Origin: Pseudomonas botevensis
Lineage (GTDB): Bacteria > Pseudomonadota > Gammaproteobacteria > Pseudomonadales > Pseudomonadaceae
DNA: 64,000 nt
Assembly (NCBI RefSeq): GCF_019145475.1
Contig: NZ_JAHTKI010000004.1
Coordinates: 1-64,000, forward strand
Reading direction: 5' to 3'
Part shown: piece after piece, positions 1 through 7,500 of the stretch
Layout of the letters: every line of letters begins with the position of its first letter
Position numbering within the stretch: the stretch's first letter is position 1
Notes under the pieces: generated by a model
Database searches by the model: none
The model's input: the letters and a program-made list of their open reading frames with translations, nothing else
What the model was told of the DNA's origin: nothing
Position numbers and translations under genes: made by a program

Positions 1-174
1 AGCAAACCGTAGGCGATGCCCCCGGATGAATCCCGGAACGAAGGAACCCCGAGCCTCAGCGAGGGGCCGTACGCCGGGGCAAAGCCTTTTGGGTTACCTT
101 TTTGGCGTTTGAAAAAGGTGACTCGCCGTAAGGGCGAAACCGCCAGCAAAAACACCCGCAGCAACGGATATTCA
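1..174. other. Non-coding stretch downstream of mntH, possible dispersed intergenic repeat
   Basis: I see no gene here. The block at about 75-165 (TTTTGGGTTACCTTTTTGGC followed by GTGACTCGCCGTAAGGGCG) resembles a sequence I associate with intergenic or gene-end regions of Pseudomonas genomes, where it can be read in one frame as '..PFWRLKKVTRRKGET..'. That resemblance is from memory, not a search. It is preceded by GC-rich CGAGGGGCCGTACGCCGG. Confidence 0.35.
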
Positions 175-216
175 CCCAATCCCAATCCCAATCCCAATCC
201 CAATCCCAATCCCAAT
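175..216. repeat. Seven tandem copies of the hexamer CCCAAT
   Basis: Seven perfect contiguous CCCAAT units are read directly, followed by CCCCAACCC. The array ends 9 bp before the mntH stop codon on the other strand, so on the mRNA it is (ATTGGG)7 in the 3' untranslated region. The tract is a substrate for slipped-strand length change, but it lies outside the reading frame. Confidence 0.97.
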
Positions 217-225
217 CCCCAACCC

Positions 226-1545
226 TCACCCCATCAACTGCAAAATCAACCACCCATTAGCCCCACTGATCACCCCGAACAACCCCCAGGCCAAAACCCG
301 CGTCGGCAACCGATTCACAAAACCACCCATCAACCGCCGGTCATTGGTCATCCGGATCAACGGATAAAGCGCAAACGGCAACTGCAGACTCAACACCACC
401 TGACTCAACACCAACAACTTGCCCACCGCCCCATCGCCCATCAGCCAAACGCCAATGAACGCCGGGATCAGCGCCAGCCCGCGCGTAATCAGACGCCGCT
501 GCCAGCAAGGAATCCGCAGATTGAGATAGCCCTCCATGATCACCTGCCCGGCAATCGTCCCGGTAAAGGTCGAACTCTGCCCCGACGCCAGCAACGCCAC
601 GCCAAACAACACACTCGCCAGCGCCCCGCCCACCAGCGGGTCGAGCAAGTGATACGCGTCCTGAATATCCACCACATCGGTATGCCCGGACTGATGAAAC
701 GCTGCCGCCGCCAGAATCAGGATCGCCGCGTTGACCAGCAACGCCAGCGCCAGCGAACCGATAGTGTCGATGCGCGCCAGTTTCACCGCGTCCTGCTTGC
801 TCGGCAGATCCTTGCCGATCAGCCGGGTCTGCACGATCGAAGTGTGCAGGTACAGGTTGTGCGGCATCACCGTGGCGCCAAGGATGCCGATGGCCAGGTA
901 CAGCGGCGCGGCATCGCTGATGGCCGACAGCGAAGGTTTGAAGCCCTGGGCGACGTCCGGCCAGAACGGTTTGATCAACAGCAGCTCGACGAAGAAACAG
1001 GCGCCAATGGTGGCAACCAGCACCAGCATGATCGCCTCCAGCCGCCGAAAACCACGGTTCTGCAAGGCCAGCACCAGCAAGGTGTCGAACGCGGTCAGGG
1101 CGATGCCGAAGGTCAGCGAACAGCCCAATAACAAGTGAAACGCCAGGGCGCAACCGAGCACTTCGGCCAGGTCGGTGGCGATGATCGAGATCTCCGCCAG
1201 CACCCATTGCAGGCGTGCGGTCGGCGTGCTGTAGCGCTCGCGGCACAGTTGCGCCAGATCGCGCCCGGTGGCGATGCCCAGGCGCGAGCACAGGCATTGC
1301 ACGACCATCCCCGCCAGACTCGCCAGCAACACCACGAACAACAGGCTGTAACCGAAGCGCGAACCGGCCTCGATGGCTGTCGCCCAATTGCCCGGGTCCA
1401 TGTAGCCGATCGACACCAGCAAACCGGGGCCGGCAAAGCGCAGCACGCGCTTGAAGAACGAGGCGTTGGGATCAACCGGGACACTGCCGGCCACTTCCGG
1501 CGGACAGAACGGCGCCGTGGCGATTTTGGGCAAACTGAATTTCAC
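226..1545 (-). CDS. mntH: Nramp-family divalent metal (Mn2+/Fe2+) transporter MntH
   Basis: Proton-coupled inner-membrane importer of Mn2+ and related divalent metals. The roughly 439-residue protein has about 11 hydrophobic segments. The TM1 metal-site motif is in 'GYMDPGNWAT' and the TM6 motif in 'ATVMPHNLYLHTS', both hallmarks of Nramp. I chose GTG at 1545 (protein starts 'KFSLPKIATAPF' after Met). The longer reading would need a TTG at 1563 inside the leader, close to a strong inverted repeat. It is transcribed in the same direction as the chalcone-isomerase-like gene upstream (88 bp gap). No Fur or MntR box is obvious; the leader hairpin at 1560-1596 is the only regulatory candidate. Family call is secure; metal preference is inferred. 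Confidence 0.93.
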   Translation of the reverse strand: MKFSLPKIATAPFCPPEVAGSVPVDPNASFFKRVLRFAGPGLLVSIGYMDPGNWATAIEAGSRFGYSLLFVVLLASLAGMVVQCLCSRLGIATGRDLAQLCRERYSTPTARLQWVLAEISIIATDLAEVLGCALAFHLLLGCSLTFGIALTAFDTLLVLALQNRGFRRLEAIMLVLVATIGACFFVELLLIKPFWPDVAQGFKPSLSAISDAAPLYLAIGILGATVMPHNLYLHTSIVQTRLIGKDLPSKQDAVKLARIDTIGSLALALLVNAAILILAAAAFHQSGHTDVVDIQDAYHLLDPLVGGALASVLFGVALLASGQSSTFTGTIAGQVIMEGYLNLRIPCWQRRLITRGLALIPAFIGVWLMGDGAVGKLLVLSQVVLSLQLPFALYPLIRMTNDRRLMGGFVNRLPTRVLAWGLFGVISGANGWLILQLMG

Positions 1546-1559
1546 GCACACATCCAGAA

Positions 1560-1596
1560 ACAAGTCGAAAGACGCAGCTTAGACGTTTCGACTTGT
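1560..1596. promoter_or_regulatory. Perfect 11-bp inverted repeat in the mntH leader
   Basis: ACAAGTCGAAA (1560-1570) and TTTCGACTTGT (1586-1596) are exact reverse complements separated by 15 bp, ending 15 bp upstream of the mntH GTG. It could be a protein operator, an attenuator, or the terminator of the upstream gene. There is no long T-run after it on the minus strand (only TTTC), so a simple terminator is not clearly favoured. Confidence 0.6.
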
Positions 1597-1632
1597 GTCG
1601 TGTAGCGCGCACCTGCATCGCAACGATTGCGG

Positions 1633-2172
1633 CTAAGGTCGACCGCCACCCAGCAACTGCTGACGCAACTGCGGACTGCGCGTACGCGGGTCAAACCAGA
1701 TATCGAAAAACGCGCGGGCAAACAGCGGATCATCAATTTCATGCTGCAATTGCTGCCCGACGAAAAACCGCGCGCCCCGGCCCGGCAGATAAACGCCGGT
1801 GATTCGCGTGCCGGCCTGCACATCGACAAACGACTGTTGCATCTGCGTTTGCCACCCGGCCAATTGCGCAGGGCTGACAGTGGCACCCGCCAGACGCTTG
1901 ATTTCATCGACGCTGGCCTTGACCAGATCGTCCCGGGAAATGGTGCGCCGATAAATCAGTTCCAGCGCGAACGGCTGGCCCTCCGCCAAGGGCCGCGCGG
2001 AACTCCAAAGGCGAGCGTTGTAAACATCGAACCCGAACACACTGAAGTCACCGCTGCCGATGATTTGCGCACCGGGCAACGCGTCCTGCCAACTCGCCCA
2101 GGTCGGCGTCAGCAACAAGGCCCACAAGCCGATTCCGCAACATCCACGAAACACCCTCGGCGCCCTGTTCAT
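1633..2172 (-). CDS. Chalcone isomerase-like exported protein
   Basis: A 179-residue protein with an N-terminal signal sequence (about residues 1-26, ending 'LLLTPTWA|SWQDALPG'). The remainder fits the bacterial chalcone-isomerase-like fold family: 'GSGDFSVFGFDVYNARLW', 'LELIYRRTISRDDLVKASV' and the C-terminal 'FARAFFDIWFDPRTRSPQLR' are typical blocks. Bacterial members are periplasmic and not known to isomerise flavonoids; their role is unclear. I chose ATG at 2172 because the residues upstream in the longer frame are not signal-like. It faces a membrane protein gene across a divergent 146-bp region containing a perfect palindrome, so that palindrome may control it. Confidence 0.8.
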   Translation of the reverse strand: MNRAPRVFRGCCGIGLWALLLTPTWASWQDALPGAQIIGSGDFSVFGFDVYNARLWSSARPLAEGQPFALELIYRRTISRDDLVKASVDEIKRLAGATVSPAQLAGWQTQMQQSFVDVQAGTRITGVYLPGRGARFFVGQQLQHEIDDPLFARAFFDIWFDPRTRSPQLRQQLLGGGRP

Positions 2173-2232
2173 TGCGTATCGACTCCGGGAAACCCTGATA
2201 GTCAGAGCATAGTCGGCGATTGCACCGGGCAC

Positions 2233-2244
2233 TTTGTATACAAA
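2233..2244. promoter_or_regulatory. Perfect palindrome TTTGTATACAAA in divergent intergenic region
   Basis: The 12-bp palindrome sits between the start of the chalcone-isomerase-like gene (2172, minus) and the membrane protein start (2319, plus). TTGTATACAA is the sort of half-site pair bound by GntR/FadR-type regulators. No regulator gene of that type lies in this window, so the binding factor is unknown. Confidence 0.55.
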
Positions 2245-2318
2245 AATTGCAGACACATGCAGCAATCGGTTATCAGCAGTGCTACCGTGACCGCCTCTCA
2301 CACCACGGAGACTCCCGC

Positions 2319-3095
2319 GTGCTGATCCTCAAGTTGCTGCTGATTCCCGGTTTTCTGCTGCTGATTTCCCTGGCGGGAAAACGCTGGGGGCCGAGTGTCG
2401 CCGGGTGGCTGTCGGGGTTGCCGGTGGTGGTCGGGCCGATTCTGTTTTTTCTCGCCATCGAGCAAGGCCCGACATTTGCCGCGCAATCGGCAGTGGCCGC
2501 GCTTTCGGCCATGTTTGCGATGATCGCGTTCTGCATCACCTACGCGCAGGTGGCGCAACGGGCGAACTGGCCGTGGGCGTTGATGATTTCGCTGACGGTG
2601 TGGGCCGTGATCGCGCTGGTGTTGTCGCTGATTCCGGCGTCGCTGCCCTTTTCGGTCGCTGCAGCGGCGACGGCGTTACTCGCCGCGCCTCATCTGTTTC
2701 CCAACGTGCAACCGGTGATCGGCGGCCCGGCGCCGAAGTCGGACAGGCTGATCTGGCGGATGATCGCCGGCGCAGCGTTGACCCTGGTGGTGACAATGCT
2801 CGCCAGCACCGTCGGCGAACGCTGGAGCGGTCTGCTCGCGGTGTTCCCGGTGCTCGGCAGCGTGATGGCGGTGTTCTCCCAGCAGACTCGCGGCCCGGCC
2901 TTCACCGCCGCCTTGCTGCGGGCGACGGCCATCGGGATGTACTCGTTTTCCGCGTTCTGCCTGGTGACGGCGCTGACCTTGCCAAGCCTGGGCCTCGGCG
3001 GGTTTGCCGTTGGCGTGGCGGTGTCCGTGGCGATGCTGGGCGTCACCCGGCAGTTGCTCGCCCGCCCGGCCCCGAAACAGAGCCTGCCTCAGTAA
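2319..3095 (+). CDS. Predicted integral membrane protein with internally repeated halves
   Basis: A 258-residue protein, almost entirely hydrophobic, with about eight predicted transmembrane helices. GTG at 2319 is chosen because ACGGAG (2305-2310) is well spaced upstream and the preceding codons are polar. The first half contains 'GKRWGPSVAGWLSGLPVVVG' and the second half 'GERWSGLLAVFPVLGSVMAV', which look like two copies of one motif and suggest an ancestral duplication. The motif is reminiscent of the small GlpM membrane protein of Pseudomonas, a resemblance I cannot verify here. Function unknown; a transporter-like role would be a guess. Divergent from the chalcone-isomerase-like gene. 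Confidence 0.75.
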   Translation: MLILKLLLIPGFLLLISLAGKRWGPSVAGWLSGLPVVVGPILFFLAIEQGPTFAAQSAVAALSAMFAMIAFCITYAQVAQRANWPWALMISLTVWAVIALVLSLIPASLPFSVAAAATALLAAPHLFPNVQPVIGGPAPKSDRLIWRMIAGAALTLVVTMLASTVGERWSGLLAVFPVLGSVMAVFSQQTRGPAFTAALLRATAIGMYSFSAFCLVTALTLPSLGLGGFAVGVAVSVAMLGVTRQLLARPAPKQSLPQ

Positions 3096-3142
3096 AAGCT
3101 GACAGACGAATCGCGCTGGAGTGTCAGACATGCTCCGTGGGA

Positions 3143-3165
3143 TGATCGCCGCCCAAGCGCGATCA
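3143..3165. terminator. Hairpin between membrane protein and exported protein genes
   Basis: TGATCGC (3143-3149) and GCGATCA (3159-3165) form a 7-bp stem with a 9-nt loop. No U-run follows, so termination is uncertain; it lies just ahead of the ribosome site of the next gene. Confidence 0.35.
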
Positions 3166-3181
3166 CCCTTCGGAGTTTCAA

Positions 3182-3748
3182 ATGTCATTGCTGTCCAAGA
3201 AAGCCGTCGTCCTGTTGCTGGCGGCGGTTGCCGGTTTCGGCGCCATCAACGCCCAGGCGGCCAAGGCCAAGGAAAAAGCCGTCGCCGCCAGCGTATCGAT
3301 GCTCGGCGGCAAATTCATCTTCACCCTGCCCAAAGGCTTTATCGGCGACCCGATCCCTCCGGGACCGACCGGTGCCAACGGCAACATGTACACCAACCAG
3401 ACGACAAAAACCGTGGTGATCGCCGCCGAGAACGATCTGCCGGGCCAACCCAACCTCAAGGACAACGACAGCGCATTCCTCGATGACACCGTCGACTCGT
3501 TCGTCAAGGAGCAACGCAAGGGCCTGTCGGACTTCAACAAGCTCAGCGAAAAGAGCCTGACCCTGAAAAACTCCGGGCTGGGTGTGCGTCAGGTCGACAG
3601 CACCGTGACCCAGGGCGGCGGTTTGACCCTCACCACCACGCTGATGGCCGGCTCGGGCAACCGCATGGCGATCGTGCAGATCATCTCGCGCCCGACCGAC
3701 ACCAAGGGTCACGACGAATTGGTCAACCGGATCGTTTCCGGTCAGTGA
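3182..3748 (+). CDS. Exported protein of unknown function, possibly DcrB/PsbP-like
   Basis: A 188-residue protein with a clear signal peptide (residues 1-26, cleaved after 'AINAQA') followed by a soluble domain. CGGAG lies 7 bp upstream of the ATG. The blocks 'GKFIFTLPKGFIGDPIPPG', 'DDTVDSFVKEQRKGLSDFNK' and 'MAIVQIISRPTDTKGHDELVNRIV' are compatible with a periplasmic alpha/beta domain of the DcrB/PsbP kind, but this is a fold guess. Lies alone between a membrane protein and a convergent esterase, only 3 bp from the esterase stop codon, so the two transcripts must overlap. Function not recognised. Confidence 0.75.
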   Translation: MSLLSKKAVVLLLAAVAGFGAINAQAAKAKEKAVAASVSMLGGKFIFTLPKGFIGDPIPPGPTGANGNMYTNQTTKTVVIAAENDLPGQPNLKDNDSAFLDDTVDSFVKEQRKGLSDFNKLSEKSLTLKNSGLGVRQVDSTVTQGGGLTLTTTLMAGSGNRMAIVQIISRPTDTKGHDELVNRIVSGQ

Positions 3749-3751
3749 CCG

Positions 3752-4468
3752 TCAGGGATTGAGCGTCTGCAACCAGCCGTTCAAATCCCGCAATTCGGCC
3801 GCGCTGATGCTGTGGCCGACACCCGGATAGGCATGGAACTGCGGCTGGTAGGCCAGGCGTTGCAACAGCGCATCGGCCTCGGTGCCGCCGCTGTAAGGCA
3901 CGCGGTCGTCGGCGGTGCCATGGCCGATGAAGATCGCCAGCGACGCCGGTGGCGGATCGGTCTTCAGCTCATTCTTGAGTACCGGCAACACACGCCCGCT
4001 CAACGCGGCGATGCCCCCGACCGCCGCCGGCTGCCGCAACCCCACCTCGTACGTCATCATCGCGCCCTGGCTGAAGCCGATCAGGTACACCTTGTCCGGC
4101 CGGGCGTGATACTTCTGCGCCGCTGCCGCGATGAATGCCCGCAGTTTCTGGCTGCTGGCCTTCAGATCATCGCTCTCGCCGTTGTAGGCACCGTCGCCCT
4201 TCTTGCGAAACCACTGGAAACGCCCTTCGCCCAGCGCCATCGGAGCCTGCACCGACAGGTAGTTGTACTGCGGGGGCAGCTGAAATTTCATACCGATCAG
4301 ATCGGCTTCGTTACTGCCGTAGCCGTGCAGGAAAATCACCAGCGGCCGCCACTCGGTATCAGGATGAACCTGTGCCAGGTAGTTGAGCGGCAGATCGCTT
4401 TGCAGCGAGGTTTGAGCCTGGACGGCGCTGGACGCCAGGAGGGTCAGCAGAGCAAACACCTTCAACAT
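3752..4468 (-). CDS. Exported alpha/beta-hydrolase, phospholipase/carboxylesterase family
   Basis: A 238-residue serine hydrolase of the small esterase / dienelactone-hydrolase-like group. The signal peptide is about residues 1-18 ('LLASSAVQA'). The oxyanion region is 'IFLHGYGSNEADL' (about 47-57). The nucleophile elbow is GFSQG with Ser133. Asp187 or Asp188 in 'GTADDRVP' and His219 in 'GVGHS' complete the triad. Substrate unknown; periplasmic ester hydrolysis is inferred from the leader. Convergent with the exported protein gene at 3182. The 180-bp upstream region carries a REP element. Confidence 0.85.
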   Translation of the reverse strand: MLKVFALLTLLASSAVQAQTSLQSDLPLNYLAQVHPDTEWRPLVIFLHGYGSNEADLIGMKFQLPPQYNYLSVQAPMALGEGRFQWFRKKGDGAYNGESDDLKASSQKLRAFIAAAAQKYHARPDKVYLIGFSQGAMMTYEVGLRQPAAVGGIAALSGRVLPVLKNELKTDPPPASLAIFIGHGTADDRVPYSGGTEADALLQRLAYQPQFHAYPGVGHSISAAELRDLNGWLQTLNP

Positions 4469-4553
4469 AAGCCTTCCTTCACAGAGGTGCAGGGTTCGGG
4501 GCAGAGCCTAACACTGTGAGGACAGGATCCAAATGTGGCGGTGTCGCTGATAC

Positions 4554-4582
4554 CCCTTCGCCGGCAAGTCCGGCTCCCACAA
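4554..4582. repeat. Single REP-type palindrome
   Basis: CTTCGCCGGCAAGTCCGGCT followed by CCCACAAGG matches the common fluorescent-Pseudomonas REP consensus, with an imperfect stem around CGGCAAGTCCGG. It lies between the divergent ends of the esterase promoter region and the M14 hydrolase stop. Confidence 0.7.
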
Positions 4583-4649
4583 GGCGGTGTCCACACATGT
4601 TGTGTTCCGCCGAAAATCTGTGGCAGCCGATCAATCCAGCGAAGCCCCG

Positions 4650-5762
4650 TCAGTCGTTGATCAGCTTGCCCACCCGGATCGGCTCGCGCCCGGCCACTTT
4701 CGCCTGCCAGATCCCCGGCTGGGTGTAGCGCCCGCGATCGATGGCAAACAGCACTCCGCTGGTGCCGGCGCGCACGGTGGTCACCCGGTCGTTCAACGGA
4801 TCGACCACTTCAAACAGGGCATCGCCCTTCTCCACCCATTCCCCGGCATCACGCAGGAAACTCACCACGCCATGGTGCGGCGCGAACAGATACTCGGTGC
4901 CTTCGAACGGCATGCCTTCGCAGCATTCGCCCGGTGCCGCCGGCCATTCACCGCTGATGAAACCCTGCTCGGCCAGGAAGCCCAGAATCGCTTCGCAATT
5001 GGCCTGGGCCTGATCGACACGGGTGTCACCCATGCTGCCCAGCTCAAGCGTGGTCGCCAGGTTGGCCGCCGGGATTGCCGCGTTCGGGAACGCCCGCGCC
5101 AGCCGCAGCCACGGCGACGAACACGACTCGTCGAACGAACTGCCGCCGGAGTCCTCGCACAGCAGCGCCACGCCAGCCTTCAGGCGTGCGGCCAGGGATT
5201 GCCACTGTGGCCAGTGTTGCGGCAGTGCATAAATATGAATCGCCGCGTCGAAATCGCAATGCAGATCCAGCGTGATGTCGGCATCGCAGGCGTGACGCAG
5301 CAACAAACGATGCAGCGCTTCCAGTTGCGAGGCCGGTGCCGGCAGGTCGTCGAGCACCTGGCCCATGGTCTGGCGAATCAGGACGATGTTGGCCTCGGCA
5401 TCGCTGCCCAGACGCTCACCGATCAACGCCGCAACCGGAGCACTGAGTTCAACGAAGGCACGGTTGAAATTCTTGCCGCTGCCCAGCTCGAAACGGCCCA
5501 TGTGGCTGCCCTGCAAATGCTGGTCGAGGCCAATCGGGTTGGCCACCGGCACCAGTTCGATTACCCCTTGCAGACGGCCCTGCTGTTCGAGTTCGGCAAG
5601 GCGTTTTTTCAGCTCCCAGGCGGTGCGCATCCCCGGCAGTTCGTCGGCGTGCAGGCTGGCCTGGATGTAAACCTTGCGCGGGCCGGCGCCGTAACGGAAC
5701 ACGCTGAGGGAGCGTTCGCTGCCCAGGTGGCTCCACGGCAGAAGATGATCGATGCGTTGCAT
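4650..5762 (-). CDS. Succinylglutamate desuccinylase/aspartoacylase-family (M14) hydrolase
   Basis: A 370-residue zinc carboxypeptidase-fold deacylase of the AstE/AspA type. Zinc ligands are expected in 'ASLHADELPGM' (His and Glu, about residues 37-41) and in 'TLDLHCDFD' (His). The C-terminal region carries the beta-barrel 'GVVSFLRDAGEWVEKGDALFEVVDP' seen in this family. ATG at 5762 follows GGAGAACG. It lies directly downstream of the AotJ-like binding protein on the same strand. In P. aeruginosa a homologous M14 gene lies inside the aot arginine/ornithine transport operon, so a role in processing an acylated basic amino acid is plausible; the exact substrate is not known. The REPIN and terminator in between suggest separate transcription. 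Confidence 0.88.
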   Translation of the reverse strand: MQRIDHLLPWSHLGSERSLSVFRYGAGPRKVYIQASLHADELPGMRTAWELKKRLAELEQQGRLQGVIELVPVANPIGLDQHLQGSHMGRFELGSGKNFNRAFVELSAPVAALIGERLGSDAEANIVLIRQTMGQVLDDLPAPASQLEALHRLLLRHACDADITLDLHCDFDAAIHIYALPQHWPQWQSLAARLKAGVALLCEDSGGSSFDESCSSPWLRLARAFPNAAIPAANLATTLELGSMGDTRVDQAQANCEAILGFLAEQGFISGEWPAAPGECCEGMPFEGTEYLFAPHHGVVSFLRDAGEWVEKGDALFEVVDPLNDRVTTVRAGTSGVLFAIDRGRYTQPGIWQAKVAGREPIRVGKLIND

Positions 5763-5798
5763 GGGCGTTCTCCAGAATGCTTGAACGGCGAAAATCAC

Positions 5799-5891
5799 CT
5801 GTGGGAGCGGGCTTGCTCGCGAATGAGATTTGACGGTCAACAAAGAGGTTGAATGTCTGACCGCATTCGCTGGCAAGCCCGCTTCCACAGG
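5799..5891. repeat. REPIN: two REP sequences in inverted orientation
   Basis: GTGGGAGCGGGCTTGCTCGC (5801-5820) is followed at 5864-5891 by the inverted, slightly divergent copy ATTCGCTGGCAAGCCCGCTT CCACAG, about 40 bp apart. This is the doublet structure typical of mobile REPINs dispersed by RAYT transposases; no RAYT gene lies in this window. Confidence 0.9.
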
Positions 5892-5910
5892 TATTTCGTC
5901 TGGATGAAAA

Positions 5911-5950
5911 AAGTGGTCGCCCTCGGCGGGCGACCACTTATTTTTTACGG
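5911..5950. terminator. Strong bidirectional intrinsic terminator
   Basis: AAGTGGTCGCCC (5911-5922) pairs with GGGCGACCACTT (5928-5939) around a 5-nt loop. On the minus strand the stem is followed by a U-run (complement of 5906-5912), so it ends the AotJ-like gene; the plus strand also has TTATTTTTT after it. Confidence 0.92.
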
Positions 5951-5954
5951 CGTA

Positions 5955-6734
5955 TCAATGGCCGTAAACATCAAAATCGAAATACTTGTCCTGCACGGCC
6001 TTGTACTTGCCGTTGGCGCGAATTTCGCCGATGGCGGTGTTGAATTTGTCCGCCAGCTCCTTGTCGCCCTTGCGCACGGCGATACCGGCGCCGCCGCCGA
6101 AGTACTTGGCGTCTTCGTAGGTCGGGCCGACGAATTCGAAGCCTTTGCCGGCGTCGGTTTTCAGGAAACCGTCGCTCAGGTTGACCGAGTCGGCCAGCAT
6201 CGCGTCGATACGCCCGGCCACCATGTCCAGGTTGGCTTCCTGTTGCGAGCCGTAACGCACCAGGTCGATCCCGGCCGGGACCAGCACTTCGGTGGCGTAG
6301 CGGTCATGGGTACTGGCACGCAGCACGCCGACTTTCTTGCCCTTGAGTTCGGTCAGCGGGTCTTTGACGCCCGAGCCTTCCTTCATCACGAAGCGCGCCG
6401 GGGTGTGGTAGTACTTGATGGTGAAGTCGACGTTTTTCTTGCGGTCGTCAGTGATGGTCATGGACGACAGGATCGCGTCGATCTTCTTCACTTTCAGCGC
6501 CGGGATCAGGCCGTCGAACTCCTGCTCGACCCAGGTGCATTTGACTTTCATCTGCTCACACAGCGCATCGCCGATGTCCACGTCGAAACCGGTCAGTTTG
6601 CCGTCAGGGGTTTTCATCGAGAATGGCGGGTAACCCGCTTCGATACCGATGCGGATCGGCTTGGCGTCTTCGGCCACGGCCGTCAGGGACAACATCGACA
6701 GTGCCAGGGCACCGAACATAACCAGCTTTTTCAT
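5955..6734 (-). CDS. AotJ-like periplasmic amino-acid (arginine/ornithine type) ABC binding protein
   Basis: A 259-residue type-I/II periplasmic binding protein of the lysine-arginine-ornithine family, with signal peptide 1-21 ('[13 protein letters not shown]'). Ligand-site blocks include '[20 protein letters not shown]', '[20 protein letters not shown]' and '[16 protein letters not shown]'; the Arg in 'LRAST' should bind the substrate alpha-carboxylate. The strong likeness to AotJ suggests arginine/ornithine/histidine. No permease or ATPase genes are adjacent, so it is an orphan receptor that must use components encoded elsewhere. Upstream is a 240-bp region with a candidate ArgR site, and a strong terminator follows. 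Confidence 0.9.
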   Translation of the reverse strand: MKKLVMFGALALSMLSLTAVAEDAKPIRIGIEAGYPPFSMKTPDGKLTGFDVDIGDALCEQMKVKCTWVEQEFDGLIPALKVKKIDAILSSMTITDDRKKNVDFTIKYYHTPARFVMKEGSGVKDPLTELKGKKVGVLRASTHDRYATEVLVPAGIDLVRYGSQQEANLDMVAGRIDAMLADSVNLSDGFLKTDAGKGFEFVGPTYEDAKYFGGGAGIAVRKGDKELADKFNTAIGEIRANGKYKAVQDKYFDFDVYGH

Positions 6735-6846
6735 TTATTACTCCCGTGTGCGGAGGCTTTTATTGGCAGCTTTGGATTCAGCGTCCGGTCATGGCTTTTT
6801 CAAAGCAAAAACCGAAGTGGCCGGAGTCTATGGCGGCGCGCACGGG

Positions 6847-6888
6847 GCAAATTGTTTTTAAGCGACAAATACTTATAGAAAATCGGCG
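6847..6888 (-). promoter_or_regulatory. Candidate ArgR tandem half-sites upstream of the AotJ-like gene
   Basis: Reading the minus strand, TGTCGC-N8-AA occurs exactly (complement of 6867 down to 6852), the half-site form described for Pseudomonas ArgR. Directly upstream in the 21-bp register is a weaker half-site CGCCGA-N8-AA. The spacing and the regulated gene (arginine-type binding protein) both fit. Not experimentally supported here. Confidence 0.5.
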
Positions 6889-6974
6889 CACCTTTCAGCA
6901 TCGGAAAAGAGTGCGCCATGTCGGTGCGAAAGCTGTAGGACAAGACCTGCAAGCGATCACATTGGCTGCCGGTT

Positions 6975-7397
6975 TCAGCAGGCGCAACTGATCGCAGTCG
7001 TCACCGGCACGCTCAATGTGAAGCCCTCATCCAGCCACCCGGTCACGCCGCCGATCATCTCCTTGACCGGATACCCCAGCGCCGCCAGTTTCACCGCTGC
7101 CTTGTTGGCGCCGTTGCAATGGGGGCCGGCGCAATAGACCACGAACAGCGTGGTTTTCGGGTATGCCGCCAGCGTCTCGGCATTCAGCAGACGCCCCGGC
7201 AGGTTGATCGCCCCCGGTACGTGTCCGCGCTCGAAGGCCTGTGGCCCGCGTACATCCAGCAGCACAAAATCCAGTTCACCCGCCTCCTGGCTGCTGAAGA
7301 CGTCGGAACAATCGGTTTCGAAAGTCAGACGGTTGCTGAAATGCATCAGGGCAATGGCGGAGGGGGCAGCAGGAATTTCGCGAACCAGGCTGGTCAT
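6975..7397 (-). CDS. Rhodanese-domain protein (sulfurtransferase-like)
   Basis: A 140-residue single-domain rhodanese. 'FVLLDVRGPQAFERGHVPGA' is the CH2A motif and the active-site loop contains Cys89 in 'VYCAGPHCNGANKAA', with a second Cys four residues on. Such proteins move sulfane sulfur or reduce arsenate-like oxyanions; the exact acceptor is unknown. The start at 7397 is preceded by AGGAGCAACACC. It is divergent from ftrA across about 100 bp, a pairing I recall as common in Pseudomonas, which suggests FtrA controls it. Confidence 0.9.
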   Translation of the reverse strand: MTSLVREIPAAPSAIALMHFSNRLTFETDCSDVFSSQEAGELDFVLLDVRGPQAFERGHVPGAINLPGRLLNAETLAAYPKTTLFVVYCAGPHCNGANKAAVKLAALGYPVKEMIGGVTGWLDEGFTLSVPVTTAISCAC

Positions 7398-7500
7398 GGG
7401 GGTGTTGCTCCTACGTCTGTGTGGGTGTGAACAGACTTTATCGAGCTGCCGCTTGCCGCTACAGTGGCGCACAAGACACTCACCGGGAATTTTCCGCCAA

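Noticed and set aside
56-253. 65-residue frame with DWDWDW on the minus strand
   Set aside because: It is the hexamer array translated; no ribosome site and no homology features.
16-1131. Long plus-strand frame over mntH containing an NPNPNP run
   Set aside because: The run is the CCCAAT array read in another frame; the rest is the antisense of mntH with no domain.
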